Assembly (NCBI RefSeq): GCF_001611675.1
Contig: NZ_CP014766.1
Coordinates: 4,402,001-4,466,000 of the forward strand
DNA: 64,000 nucleotides
DNA from: Pontibacter akesuensis
GTDB taxonomy: Bacteria > Bacteroidota > Bacteroidia > Cytophagales > Hymenobacteraceae
Direction: 5' to 3'
Under the pieces are notes generated by a model, which did not search any database, was not told where the DNA came from, and saw only the letters and a list, made by a program, of their open reading frames with translations. Within the stretch, counting starts at the first letter, position 1, and each line of letters starts with the position of its first letter. Below, one piece after another: positions 42,960-52,320 of this stretch. Both the position numbers and the translations under genes were made by a program.

Positions 42960-43610
42960 TTATTCATTTATACTTACACTAAACTTGTCCTGCGTGGCAT
43001 ACCGCTGAGGTTTGCCCAAAGACACCATCCACCGGTCGTACGAAGCTTTGGCTAACCATTGTGCTTGGTAATGATCCTTCAGTACATCCGCTGCAGCTGC
43101 CGAGCTGGCTAAATCAGCCGCTATTTCATACAAATCACTTTGCCTGTCGGGGTTGTGGTGAAGTATGAATGCCGCGTGGAATTTATCAATCGGACTAATT
43201 ATCTGGTTGCTCCGGTATAGCCGCTTTACCAGCTCAAGCCTGCTGTTGTCCCGCCTCCTTACCTCGTTGTTAAAGCCCACGTATGTTTTCAGCCTCATCC
43301 GGTCGTCCTGATCTGTTTTATAAGCATGCGCTAACATTTCGCTTACTTCGGTTGAACTGCTTAAAGCTGGTTCATACGGGCGTGTCATGCCTGTTATGAT
43401 TCCTATGACACAGACCGCACTGATGATGGAAGGGAGCATTATTCGTTTGTTGTTTCGCACCTTCCTGAAGAACCTGATGCAGGAGACAAGTAGCAGCCAA
43501 ACAAGGCTCAAAGCAAAGCCGGCAACCAGCAGAAAGCCCATCCAAGTATAACTGTAGCTAAAGTAGCAAACGGCAAAGAAGCCAAGTATAGTAAGTACGG
43601 TAGTTTTCAT
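42960..43610 (-). CDS. Membrane protein of unknown function
   Basis: 216 residues with three predicted membrane segments in the first 100 (TVLTILGFFAVCYFSYSYTW, MGFLLVAGFALSLVWLLLVS, and SIISAVCVIGIITGM). The soluble C-terminal half has a repeated-helix look with many Ala, Ser, Arg and Asp. I do not recognise a family. It lies upstream of a terminator and just after (on the minus strand) the region that starts the sigma-factor operon. Confidence 0.6.
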   Translation of the reverse strand: MKTTVLTILGFFAVCYFSYSYTWMGFLLVAGFALSLVWLLLVSCIRFFRKVRNNKRIMLPSIISAVCVIGIITGMTRPYEPALSSSTEVSEMLAHAYKTDQDDRMRLKTYVGFNNEVRRRDNSRLELVKRLYRSNQIISPIDKFHAAFILHHNPDRQSDLYEIAADLASSAAAADVLKDHYQAQWLAKASYDRWMVSLGKPQRYATQDKFSVSINE

Positions 43611-43640
43611 TAGGATATCCTTTTGATGAAAAGAACAAAT

Positions 43641-43670
43641 AAAAAGGGAGCTCCTAAAGCTCCCTTTTTT
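43641..43670. terminator. Bidirectional terminator
   Basis: 12-bp perfect stem (43641-43652 with 43658-43669), AAAAAGGGAGCT with T-runs at both sides. On the minus strand it ends the sigma/anti-sigma/beta-barrel operon. Confidence 0.85.
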
Positions 43671-43687
43671 TACTCACCTTTAATTTC

Positions 43688-44803
43688 TTACATAAACAGG
43701 CGGAGGCCGAAGCTTACCACACTAGTCTTTGGACCTTTGTTTTCCTCGAACAACTCGTTTATGTTATACTTGCCAAAGATGTTCAGGCTGCCGTAACCAA
43801 TCACGCCTTCCACTCCATATTGCATGTCAGTTAAGTTAAAGCTATCGCGGTCTTTTTCTTTGTCACCGTTCAACTTGAGCTTTGAGTGGCTGCCCAGGCG
43901 ATAGCCTACAAATGGACCCGCTCCCAGTGTAAATCCGTCTTTCCCGTTTTCGCGGTTGAACTGCAGCATGGCCATTAGCGGAACATTAACAGAGGAGTGT
44001 GTCAACTTGGATTTTTCGTAATTAACTTCACTTACTGTGAAGGTAGTTTGACCATCCTCGTCACCTACTACAATGTCATCTTCAAACATGTAATTGTTAA
44101 AGGCGAACTCAAGTCCCGACACGATGTGGAAAGGGCTTTTGCGGCCGCCAATCTGGGAATTTACCCTCCAGTTCAGGCTCACGTAGCGGGAGCCCCATGG
44201 CTTCAGATCCGGTAACGAAGCGCTTTCAGTGAAGGTGTTGAAGCCCAGGTCCATGTCAAAGCCAAAGCGCACAGGCTTGTAACTTTCTTCTTTGTCGGCT
44301 ATGCGAATGCTGTCGCGCTCCTGTTTAGTGGGCACATCCACGTTCACCTTGGTGTTGCCGCCATCTTCCTCCACGTCCACCTTTATCTTGAAGTTCTTGT
44401 TCAAAATAACCTCGTGGGTCTCCTTCGTCACCACGCCGGTTTTAGGGTCCTGTTCCTGCACGGTTATCGTTACCTGCTCCGACTTACCGTCTTGCGCGGC
44501 AGATGTGTTAAAGGTCACGGTCATCTCCTGGGAGTCTTTGTTGGAGTTCTCCATCTTGTCCACGCGCTCCACATACTTGTTAAGTTCGCGCATCAGGGAG
44601 TCAAGGCTGTAGTTCTGAAAGGCCTGCAGTTGCTGTATATTTTCGAGGTATAAAACCATTTTGGCGCCGTTTGCCATTTTCACTACAATGGTGTCCTGAT
44701 CTGCTGATTGAAGGCGTTGCTTAAGGGTGGTACCGTTGTTGGCAGACGCACCGGTAGCGGCGGCCATGCAAATGGCCATTACGAGTAGTAGTATCCGTTT
44801 CAT
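43688..44803 (-). CDS. Outer-membrane beta-barrel protein
   Basis: 371 residues with a signal peptide (MKRILLLVMAICMAAATGAS). A Lys/Asp/Glu-rich middle (about 85-175) precedes the C-terminal barrel (about 180-371), whose alternating pattern and aromatic end (VVSFGLRLFM) fit a PorT-like outer-membrane beta-barrel. No enzyme motif seen. It is the third gene of a minus-strand operon (sigma, putative anti-sigma, this protein), with a 12-bp gap to the second, so its expression is tied to the sigma factor. Confidence 0.75.
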   Translation of the reverse strand: MKRILLLVMAICMAAATGASANNGTTLKQRLQSADQDTIVVKMANGAKMVLYLENIQQLQAFQNYSLDSLMRELNKYVERVDKMENSNKDSQEMTVTFNTSAAQDGKSEQVTITVQEQDPKTGVVTKETHEVILNKNFKIKVDVEEDGGNTKVNVDVPTKQERDSIRIADKEESYKPVRFGFDMDLGFNTFTESASLPDLKPWGSRYVSLNWRVNSQIGGRKSPFHIVSGLEFAFNNYMFEDDIVVGDEDGQTTFTVSEVNYEKSKLTHSSVNVPLMAMLQFNRENGKDGFTLGAGPFVGYRLGSHSKLKLNGDKEKDRDSFNLTDMQYGVEGVIGYGSLNIFGKYNINELFEENKGPKTSVVSFGLRLFM

Positions 44804-44814
44804 GATATTGAGTG

Positions 44815-45789
44815 TTAGAGATTGATCACTTTTGAAATTTTCTGTTTCCCGATCTGTGTTTCCAGGGCTAACCGGTCGGCGCGGATGCCCAGAGCTGATA
44901 ATTCCACCTCTTCGCCGGAAGCCAGGTTACGCACCTGCTTAAAGATGTTCTTGGCCAGCTTCACCTTGGTGTTTGGCGCATCAGGTGTGGTGGTTTCCTC
45001 GGCCATGGCAGTTTGAGGAGCTACCGCACGCTTAATGATAATCTCAACAGGTTCCGCATTCAGGTTAGCACTGGACTTGGCAACGGATGTTGCGATTGGC
45101 GTGCCTGGCTTTGGTTCCGGCGCCGAAACCGCGGACACTGCTGTAGCTGGTTCTACCGGGGTGGAGTTGGCGGCAATGGCCTGCTGCGCTGTTGCCTTCT
45201 TCGAAACCTTGTTAACCGGAGCGCTGGCCATTTTGGGTTGCTGTACAGCTTTTGGCGATGCTTTGGCAAGCGACTCTTTTATAACAGGTGCCTTTGTAAT
45301 GTTAGATGCTGAAGTGTGACTGGCGGTTGCCTGGGCGGCAAGATTTTTTTCAGTTTCTTTTGAAGCTTCTGCAGTGCGCTCTACCTCAGCTTTTTGCTGT
45401 GCCAGCAGTTCTGCGTTCGGCAGTGCATCAGGCTTCACCACCGGCTGCTGCTCCTCCACCAGTTGCGGATCGTGCTGGGTAAGGGCGGCATTGATTTCGG
45501 GTGTTCCGGTGTTGATGTTATAGAACACCACACTTACTGCCAGCAGCAGCGACAGGGTAGCCGCCACAGAGGAGTACAGCCACATAAAGCGGCGGCTGCT
45601 GTTTTTCTGCGGTTGCGATTCCTGGTGCTCCCTTACTACACCCATGGCAGGCGTTTCCTCTTCCATGCGCTCCTGCAGGCGGGCCCACATATCGGCTGGA
45701 GGAGTGGGCGTGCTGTTGCCCAGGCGCTCCTTAAAAATTTTGTCTATGTCTTCTGGTTTCATGTCTTTATCCTCTTTATTAGTTTGCAA
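44815..45789 (-). CDS. Putative anti-sigma factor, single-pass membrane protein
   Basis: 324 residues. A short cytoplasmic part (KPEDIDKIFKERLGNSTPTP, then MWARLQERMEEETP) is followed by one membrane helix (YSSVAATLSLLLAVSVVFY, about residues 71-89) and a long periplasmic part rich in Ala, Lys, Pro and Val. No known anti-sigma domain (ZAS or similar) is obvious, but gene order right after an ECF sigma factor makes an anti-sigma role likely. An alternative ATG nine codons downstream (45762) would avoid the overlap with the sigma stop at 45779. Confidence 0.65.
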   Translation of the reverse strand: MQTNKEDKDMKPEDIDKIFKERLGNSTPTPPADMWARLQERMEEETPAMGVVREHQESQPQKNSSRRFMWLYSSVAATLSLLLAVSVVFYNINTGTPEINAALTQHDPQLVEEQQPVVKPDALPNAELLAQQKAEVERTAEASKETEKNLAAQATASHTSASNITKAPVIKESLAKASPKAVQQPKMASAPVNKVSKKATAQQAIAANSTPVEPATAVSAVSAPEPKPGTPIATSVAKSSANLNAEPVEIIIKRAVAPQTAMAEETTTPDAPNTKVKLAKNIFKQVRNLASGEEVELSALGIRADRLALETQIGKQKISKVINL

Positions 45790-46312
45790 CAGCCACGCTA
45801 TCGGTTAGCCTGCGCTGCAGCATGGCTCTCGCCTTGCTCAACTGCGATTTAGATGTTCCCTCGGTTATCCCGAGCATATCGGCTATTTCCTTGTGCCCAT
45901 AACCTTCTATTGCATAAAGGTTAAAAACGGCCCTGTAACCGGCAGGCAGGGTTCTTAGCAGTTCAAGCAGTTCTCCCTCGGCCAGGTCCTGATCGGCGGC
46001 ACCGGAGCCGGCCACTTGTATGTGGCTGTCGTCGATGCCCATGTGCAGGGGCTCCTTTTTGCGGAGAAAAGCCAGCGACTCGTTTACCATAATGCGTCGA
46101 ACCCAGCCTTCAAAGCTTCCTTTTGCCTCAAAACGATCAATGTTTTTGTAGATTTTCATAAACCCGTTCAGCAGCGCGTCTTCCGCATCCATCTCGTTTT
46201 TCAGATAACGCATGCAAACGCCATACATCTGCGATGCGAACCGCTCATACAAGAGCTTTTGCGCCTTCGCGTCTGCCTGCTGGCATCCTGTTATCAATTC
46301 TGCTTCTGTCAC
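45779..46312 (-). CDS. ECF-family RNA polymerase sigma factor
   Basis: 177 residues. Region 2 is visible in YERFASQMYGVCMRYLKNEM, DAEDALLNGFMKIYKN and SFEGWVRRIMVNESLAFLRK; region 4 in LPAGYRAVFNLYAIEGYGHK, EIADMLGITEGTSKSQLSKA. It is the first gene of a three-gene minus-strand operon with a membrane protein that is probably its anti-sigma factor and a beta-barrel protein. The likely signal is envelope state. Confidence 0.92.
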   Translation of the reverse strand: MTEAELITGCQQADAKAQKLLYERFASQMYGVCMRYLKNEMDAEDALLNGFMKIYKNIDRFEAKGSFEGWVRRIMVNESLAFLRKKEPLHMGIDDSHIQVAGSGAADQDLAEGELLELLRTLPAGYRAVFNLYAIEGYGHKEIADMLGITEGTSKSQLSKARAMLQRRLTDSVAVAN

Positions 46313-46560
46313 GCTGGTAAAAGTTTATTCTATAGCTTCGTTCTAAAGTCAAAGGGAGCCGTTTGGTAGCTCTTTACCCCTTAGATGCAGGGGAGCACAG
46401 CCGGGTTGCCTGAGGATTTATAAATTTTAATATATTTTTTGGAATAGCCAATTATTCAACTATAAATACCTGAACATCAACTATAAAATATAAGTGATAT
46501 CATGTTCCCGGGATGACCTGAGAATGATTTAGAAGATTACTAGGAGAAGGGAGAAGTGCG

Positions 46561-46570
46561 AAGTATACTT
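46561..46570. repeat. AAGTATACTT palindrome
   Basis: A perfect 10-bp palindrome made of two overlapping AAGTATA words, in the gap between the sigma factor and the esterase. Confidence 0.6.
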
Positions 46571-46665
46571 GCTGCGATATGCTTGCGGTGAGGGGAGCAG
46601 GGCTTAAGGTATGATCGCGTCATCCGAAGCAATGAATGACACTTGAATAGGATGTAAAACAAAAA

Positions 46666-46700
46666 CGGCTCCCCGTCCGGGAGCCGCCTTTATTTTTATT
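46666..46700 (-). terminator. Terminator of the GDSL esterase gene
   Basis: 8-bp GC-rich stem (46666-46673 with 46679-46686), loop CGTCC, followed on the minus strand by GTTTTTGTTTT. It lies 128 bp past the esterase stop. Confidence 0.65.
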
Positions 46701-46814
46701 TGAAAATCAAATTTTCAACTTTTAGCCATACACAATTACGCCACGGCCAAAAGAAGGTTACCCTTACCCCGAAAAAAAGTAAAAAATTTTGTGGACATTA
46801 ATAAAGGCATAAGC

Positions 46815-47528
46815 TTATGCCTCTTTCTCCAGCACGGGTTGCAGCACTTCCCATACATTGCTCGCCAATATTTTCTGCCCTTCCACCGTTGGGTGTATTC
46901 CGTCTTCCTGGTTTAGCTCCCGCTGGCCGGCCACGCCCTCCAGCAGAAAAGGAATCAGCGCCACATCTTCCTCCTCAGCAATACGGGTATACATTTCCCT
47001 GAACTGTGCGGCATACTTCTGTCCCATACTTGGCGGAATCTGCATGCCTGCCAGCACAATCCTGACATCCGGGTTCTTGGCCCGCACTTTCTCGATAATC
47101 GCTTTGAGGTTGCTGTACGATTGCTCCGTCGGAATTCCGCGCAACCCGTCGTTGGCACCCAACTCCAGTACAAACACATCAACAGGCTGTTTCAGGAGCC
47201 AATCGATGCGGCTTTTGCCACCGGCTGTGGTCTCGCCGCTCACCCCCGCATTGATCACTTTGTAAGGCAGTCCCAGCGAGTCGATGCGTTCCTGTATTAG
47301 TGCCGGAAAAGCTTGGTCAGGCTCCAAACCATAGCCGGCTGTCAGGCTGTTTCCGAAAAAAAGGATTGTTTGGGTTCCTGTTTCTTCTCCCGCGTTTGGC
47401 TGAGCAGATTTTGTGGTGGCTTTGCTGGGTGCTTCCTCAGCCACGCGTGTAGTGTCAGCCTCATTGCAGCCATAAATGACTCCCAGGGCAGCTATACTAT
47501 AGGCTATAATTCGTTTTTCTATCGTCAT
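46815..47528 (-). CDS. tesA: GDSL esterase, TesA-like lipoprotein
   Basis: 237 residues. The N-terminus has a lipobox-like end (GVIYGC). SGNH blocks are complete: ILFFGNSLTAGYGL (nucleophile Ser), NAGVSGETTAGG, VLELGANDGLRG and EDGIHPTVEGQ (catalytic Asp-His). It is a TesA/ArE-type lysophospholipase-arylesterase. It is divergent from an ABC ATPase-permease pair, matching the E. coli tesA-ybbA-ybbP arrangement. Confidence 0.9.
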   Translation of the reverse strand: MTIEKRIIAYSIAALGVIYGCNEADTTRVAEEAPSKATTKSAQPNAGEETGTQTILFFGNSLTAGYGLEPDQAFPALIQERIDSLGLPYKVINAGVSGETTAGGKSRIDWLLKQPVDVFVLELGANDGLRGIPTEQSYSNLKAIIEKVRAKNPDVRIVLAGMQIPPSMGQKYAAQFREMYTRIAEEEDVALIPFLLEGVAGQRELNQEDGIHPTVEGQKILASNVWEVLQPVLEKEA

Positions 47529-47679
47529 AACATCACTTTTTTATCTACATTTATACTTAGTCAACCCAAAAACTATAACGTGGCGTACTAGTTATTTGGT
47601 TTAATGTGGAATAGCTGCATGTTTCTTGCTTTGCTTTTCTGCACTAGTCTTGTTTCATCTCCTAATATATACTTTACCC

Positions 47680-48390
47680 GTGCCAACCATACTAGATATA
47701 CAGAACCTACAGAAAACGTATAATAGCGGCGACCGACACCTTACCGTGTTACAAGGTATAAATTTTTCACTACAGGCCGGTGATGTCTGTGCCATCGTGG
47801 GCCCTTCGGGCAGCGGTAAAACCACGCTGCTGGGCCTTTGTGCCGGCCTCGACCGCGCTTCATCAGGCTCGGTTATACTTAACGGCATCAAGCTTGACAA
47901 CCTTTCTGAGGACGAGCGGGCGCAGGTGCGCAACCAGTATGTGGGGTTTATCTTTCAGAACTTTCAGTTGATTCCCACACTGACGGCACTGGAGAATGTG
48001 ATGGTGCCGATGGAGCTGCGCGGTGAGAAGAACGTGCAGAAGCAGGCCCTGGAGCTGCTCGGGCGCGTGGGGCTGGCAGAGCGCCACGACCATTACCCCA
48101 CACAACTCTCGGGCGGCGAGCAGCAGCGTGTGTCGCTTGCCAGGGCCTTCTCTAACAAGCCAGCCATACTTTTTGCGGATGAGCCAACCGGTAACCTGGA
48201 CGAGGAAACGGGCGAGCGCGTGGAGAAACTGCTGTTCGACCTGAACCGCGAATCCGGCACCACACTAGTGCTGGTAACGCACGATCTGGAATTAGCCGAG
48301 AAAACAGACCGCATCATCCGCATTAAAGGCGGCACGCTGGTATCAGACCAGGTCACCTCATCTGTTATAAACAGTGATTACAATGAATAA
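47680..48390 (+). CDS. ybbA: ABC-transporter ATPase, YbbA/LolD-like
   Basis: 236 residues from a GTG at 47680. The start is chosen because the upstream frame (MLCFSALVLF...) is hydrophobic and unlike an ATPase N-terminus; the conserved protein begins at PTILDIQNLQKTY. Walker A is GPSGSGKTT, the Q-loop FQNFQLIPT, signature LSGGEQQRVSLARA, Walker B AILFADEPTGNLD, and the H-loop VTHD. Works with the following permease, 122 bp downstream. Confidence 0.93.
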   Translation: MPTILDIQNLQKTYNSGDRHLTVLQGINFSLQAGDVCAIVGPSGSGKTTLLGLCAGLDRASSGSVILNGIKLDNLSEDERAQVRNQYVGFIFQNFQLIPTLTALENVMVPMELRGEKNVQKQALELLGRVGLAERHDHYPTQLSGGEQQRVSLARAFSNKPAILFADEPTGNLDEETGERVEKLLFDLNRESGTTLVLVTHDLELAEKTDRIIRIKGGTLVSDQVTSSVINSDYNE

Positions 48391-48512
48391 ATAGTAGTGA
48401 CTAATGAATTATCAAGAGGAATTGAGAAAATGATCATAACAATTTGCAGATAATCATTAGCTCGTTGCCTTCAACCAGTATGCACTCCTCATTACCCATT
48501 CCTAATTAATCT

Positions 48513-51095
48513 ATGTCTGACGTCATCATCCACCCGGAAAAGAAAAACGCTCTTAACCTGCCCTGGTTGCTGAAGATGGCCTGGCGCGACAGTCGCCGCA
48601 ACCGCGGGAGGCTGGCCCTTTTCATTTCTTCTATTGTGCTGGGTATTGCCGCCCTGGTGGCCATCAACTCTTTTGCAGATAACCTGCGCTCTGACATCAA
48701 CAGCCAGGCAAAGTCGCTTATTGGCGCTGATTTGGTGATAGCATCCAACAAGGAGATCGAGACAGACATGCAGCTGCTGCTGGATTCCATCGCCATTGGC
48801 GGTGATCGCTCGGATGAGGTGCGGTTTGTGTCGATGGTGCTGTTCAAGGCTTCAGGCGGTACGCGGCTGGTGCAGGTACGCGCGCTGGAGCGTGGCGGCT
48901 TTCCATACTATGGCGCGATAGAATCTGAGCCCGAAGATGCGAGCACAAGCTTCCGAAGCGGCGGCAGGCAAGCCCTCGTGGACCAGACGCTGCTGCTGCA
49001 GTTCAACACCAAGCCCGGCGACTCTATTAAGATTGGCAACCAGACTTTCGAGATTGCCGGTGCCCTGAAAAAAATACCCGGCCAAACGGCCATGACGGCT
49101 ACGGTGGCACCTGCGGTTTACATCCCGCGCCGCTACCTGGAGGAAACCGGCCTGCTGCAGAAGGGAAGCCGCATCAGCTACTACCATTACTATAAACTAC
49201 CCGCCAAAACAGATGCGGACAAATTGGTGGAGAAGCTGGAGCCACGCCTTGAGGAAGCGGGCTTTGGCTACGATACCATTGAGAGCCGAAAGGAAAGCAC
49301 CGGCAAATCTTACGAGGACCTGGCGCGTTTCCTTGCCCTGGTGGGATTTGTGGCGTTGCTGCTGGGCTGTGTTGGTGTTGCCAGCGCGGTGCACGTGTAT
49401 ATCAAGGAGAAGCTGCCTTCCATAGGTGTGCTGCGCTGCCTGGGCATGAGCGGCAAACAGGCTTTCCTGGTTTTCCTTTTCCAGGTGATGGCCATGGGCC
49501 TGATCGGTTCTGTGGTTGGCGCCATACTTGGTAGCCTGATACAGTTATACCTGCCCGAGCTTTTCAAGGCCTTCTTACCTGTTGAGGTGAACGTGTCCAT
49601 TTCCTGGTCTGCCATACTTCAGGGCATTGCCATTGGCATTGTGGTGGCCGTGCTGTTTGCCCTGCTACCGCTCCTGAACATCCGGAATGTGTCGCCGCTC
49701 ATCACGCTGCGCGGCAACATGGAGGAAACAAGTCCTTATAAAGACAAGCTTCGGATCGGTGTGTACGTGCTGATTGTGGCCTTTATATTCATATTCTCTT
49801 ACTTTCAGCTGGGTACCTGGCTGCAGGCGCTTTCTTTTACGGGCGGCGTTTTTGCGGCTTTCGTAGTGCTGGCCTTGCTAGCCTGGGGCATGATGTGGCT
49901 CGTGAAGCGCTTCTTCCCGGTAAACTGGGGCTACGTGTGGCGCCAGAGCCTCGCCAACCTGTACCGCCCGAACAACCAGACGCTGCTGCTTACTGTATCC
50001 ATCGGATTGGGTACAGCCCTGATTGCCACGCTCTTCCTGATGCAGCGCCTGTTGCTAAGCGAAGTGGCCTTTGCCGGAAGCGAAAACCAGCCCAACATGG
50101 TGCTGTTCGACATACAGAACGTGCAGAAAGATGAAGTGGCCGAACTGACACGGGAGCAGGGGCTGCCCGTGTTGCAGTACGTGCCGGTGGTAACCATGCG
50201 GTTGGAGGAGATGAACGGTTTGGTAGCCGCCGATGTACGCAAAGACACCACACTGGAAATACCCGACTGGGCCTTCACCCGCGAGTACCGCGTCACCTAC
50301 CGCGATTCCCTCATCTCCTCCGAAACAAGTATAGCAGGAAAGTGGCAGGGAGAAGCAGCTAATCCTGGTAAACCCATCCCTATCTCACTGGAAGACCGTT
50401 ATGCTGAACGGCTTAAAGTAGAACTGGGAGACACGATGATCTTTAATGTACAGGGAGCGCTGGTGCCAACAGTTGTCGCGAACCTGAGGGAAATTGAATG
50501 GAACAGGGTGCAAACAAACTTTTTGGTGGTGTTTCCGAAAGGGGTGCTGGAGGAGGCTCCGCAGTTCCATGTGCTGATGACGCGCACCAAATCAGAAGAA
50601 CAATCGGCCCTATTTCAGCAAACCCTAGTGCGCCAGTTTCCGAACGTGTCGGCCATCGACCTGGGGCTTATCCTGGAGACGCTGGATGATATCCTGGGCA
50701 AGATTTCCTTTGTGATCCGGTTCATGGCGCTGTTCAGCATCACCACCGGTTTGCTGGTGCTGATAGGCTCTATCAACAACAGCAAATACCAGCGCATACA
50801 GGAAAGTGTGCTTCTCCGTACCTTGGGAGCAAGTCGAAAGCAAATTCTAAGTATAAATGCCTTCGAATACCTGCTGCTGGGTGCATTGGCCGCCGGTACG
50901 GGCGTGATCATTGCCGTAGGAGCCAGTTGGGCACTGGCTGTGTTCAGCTTTGAGGTGCCTTTTGTGCCCGACTTTACACCGCTGCTGCCCGTGTTCCTGG
51001 GCATAACCGTATTGACGGTTTTTATAGGCATGCTCAACAGCCGCGGCATTCTGAACCGGCCACCCCTGGAAGTGCTGCGGCGCGAAGCCGCTTGA
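48513..51095 (+). CDS. ybbP: FtsX-like ABC permease, YbbP-like
   Basis: 860 residues, the size of YbbP. It has an N-terminal membrane helix, a large extracytoplasmic MacB-type domain, an FtsX domain (about 260-400, FLALVGFVALLLGCVGVASA), another near the middle and the C-terminal FtsX domain (IRFMALFSITTGLLVLIGSI and others), giving about ten membrane helices. The pair probably extracts lipids or lipoproteins from the inner membrane (mechanotransmission type), as proposed for YbbAP-TesA. Confidence 0.92.
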   Translation: MSDVIIHPEKKNALNLPWLLKMAWRDSRRNRGRLALFISSIVLGIAALVAINSFADNLRSDINSQAKSLIGADLVIASNKEIETDMQLLLDSIAIGGDRSDEVRFVSMVLFKASGGTRLVQVRALERGGFPYYGAIESEPEDASTSFRSGGRQALVDQTLLLQFNTKPGDSIKIGNQTFEIAGALKKIPGQTAMTATVAPAVYIPRRYLEETGLLQKGSRISYYHYYKLPAKTDADKLVEKLEPRLEEAGFGYDTIESRKESTGKSYEDLARFLALVGFVALLLGCVGVASAVHVYIKEKLPSIGVLRCLGMSGKQAFLVFLFQVMAMGLIGSVVGAILGSLIQLYLPELFKAFLPVEVNVSISWSAILQGIAIGIVVAVLFALLPLLNIRNVSPLITLRGNMEETSPYKDKLRIGVYVLIVAFIFIFSYFQLGTWLQALSFTGGVFAAFVVLALLAWGMMWLVKRFFPVNWGYVWRQSLANLYRPNNQTLLLTVSIGLGTALIATLFLMQRLLLSEVAFAGSENQPNMVLFDIQNVQKDEVAELTREQGLPVLQYVPVVTMRLEEMNGLVAADVRKDTTLEIPDWAFTREYRVTYRDSLISSETSIAGKWQGEAANPGKPIPISLEDRYAERLKVELGDTMIFNVQGALVPTVVANLREIEWNRVQTNFLVVFPKGVLEEAPQFHVLMTRTKSEEQSALFQQTLVRQFPNVSAIDLGLILETLDDILGKISFVIRFMALFSITTGLLVLIGSINNSKYQRIQESVLLRTLGASRKQILSINAFEYLLLGALAAGTGVIIAVGASWALAVFSFEVPFVPDFTPLLPVFLGITVLTVFIGMLNSRGILNRPPLEVLRREAA

Positions 51096-51279
51096 TAGCC
51101 AAGTATGATTTTGAGTATAGGAGAGCCTTTGGAAGTAATTCCGGAGGCTTTCTTTCTACCTTTAACTCTGCCCCCATCTAGTAAACGTGGCACTTCTGAA
51201 AGGAGGCACAGGCAACTAAAACCCGCCGGCACTGGTACATAAATGCATGGACTGCAGGAATGCAGCGGCAACTTTAACT

Positions 51280-52110
51280 ATGAGAACAATGAAAGAAGAG
51301 AACAAAGGGAAGACAGTACTGATAACAGGTGCCTCGAATGGATTCGGGATGGAATTTGCAAAATTATTCGCCCGTGATGGCTATAACCTGATTCTGGTGG
51401 CACGAAGCACTGAACGACTGAAAAATCTTGGTTACCAATTGCAGGATGAGCACGAGCTGGAGCATGTCTGTATTATCACCGCTGACCTGACAAGGCCAGA
51501 GGCCGCCCGCGAAGTGTACGACGAAGTGCGGAAGAGCGGCATCCGGGTGGATGTACTGGTGAACAACGCGGGTGCCGGCGTGCATGGTTTGTTTTATGAG
51601 ACGGACCTGGAGCGCGAGAAAGCAATCATGCAGCTTAATAACTTCACACCGGTAGAACTAACCAAGCTGTTCCTGCAGGACATGATGCTGCGCGACTCTG
51701 GAAAAATACTCAATGTGGCATCCGTTGTTTCCTTTATGCCTTCGCCGCTAATGGCTATATATGGCGCCACCAAGGCGTTTATGATGTCCTTTTCCGAGGC
51801 CCTTTCTGACGAGTTGAAAGATACAAACATTACAGTGACCGTACTCTGCCCTGGTGCCAGCAACACCATGTTCTTCCGAAGAGCGGGAGCCGCCCACACG
51901 CGTGCCGCCAACGGAAAGTTGTCTGAACCGGAAGAAGTAGCCCGTGACGGCTACGAAGCATTGATGAAAGGGGAGACGAGGATAGTTTCTGGGTTAATCA
52001 ACAAAGCACAAACAGTTGTGTCTGCTATTGTTCCGGATAGTGCGATGGCCTCCACCATGCGCCACATGATGGAAGAAGAACCGGACGAGCCGGCGGAAAG
52101 CAAATTATAA
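51280..52110 (+). CDS. Short-chain dehydrogenase/reductase
   Basis: 276 residues from 51280. The start is chosen over the upstream ATG at 51247 because MRTMKEENKGKTVLITGASN is the usual SDR N-terminus. The Rossmann motif is TGASNGFG, NNAG is present (VNNAGAGVHG), and the catalytic YxxxK is YGATKAFM with an upstream Ser (NVASVVS). Substrate unknown. A strong terminator follows. Confidence 0.88.
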   Translation: MRTMKEENKGKTVLITGASNGFGMEFAKLFARDGYNLILVARSTERLKNLGYQLQDEHELEHVCIITADLTRPEAAREVYDEVRKSGIRVDVLVNNAGAGVHGLFYETDLEREKAIMQLNNFTPVELTKLFLQDMMLRDSGKILNVASVVSFMPSPLMAIYGATKAFMMSFSEALSDELKDTNITVTVLCPGASNTMFFRRAGAAHTRAANGKLSEPEEVARDGYEALMKGETRIVSGLINKAQTVVSAIVPDSAMASTMRHMMEEEPDEPAESKL

Positions 52111-52129
52111 AACCATCATATCAATGCAT

Positions 52130-52172
52130 AAAGCCATCAGCCAGAGGAAAGCTTGAGCTGATGGCTTTTTTT
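52130..52172 (+). terminator. Intrinsic terminator of the SDR gene
   Basis: 12-bp perfect stem AAAGCCATCAGC/GCTGATGGCTTT (52130-52141 and 52157-52168) with a run of seven T after it. Confidence 0.85.
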
Positions 52173-52189
52173 AAGTGCAATGCCTGCTT

Positions 52190-52228
52190 CTAAAACAAAT
52201 AAGGGACCCCTTTAGAGGTCCCTTATTT
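52190..52228 (-). terminator. Terminator of the CoA-binding gene
   Basis: 12-bp perfect stem AAATAAGGGACC/GGTCCCTTATTT (52197-52208 and 52217-52228) with loop CCTTTAGA. On the minus strand it ends in GTTTTAG, about 92 bp past the stop. Confidence 0.6.
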
Positions 52229-52320
52229 AGTTGTGCATAGACAACAATGCCATCTGCACTACATTTTTCTATACGATGGAGGTTAACAGAAGTTAAGCTC
52301 CTTTCATAATTTATTTTTGC

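Larger units (their letters stand above)
46313..46814. other. Intergenic region, no gene seen
   Basis: 502 bp between two minus-strand genes. It has the AAGTATACTT palindrome at 46561-46570 and the GDSL-gene terminator (46666-46686). The segment next to the sigma gene (46313-46560) should carry its promoter; an ECF-type -35/-10 cannot be assigned with confidence. No coding frame or RNA seen. Confidence 0.5.
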
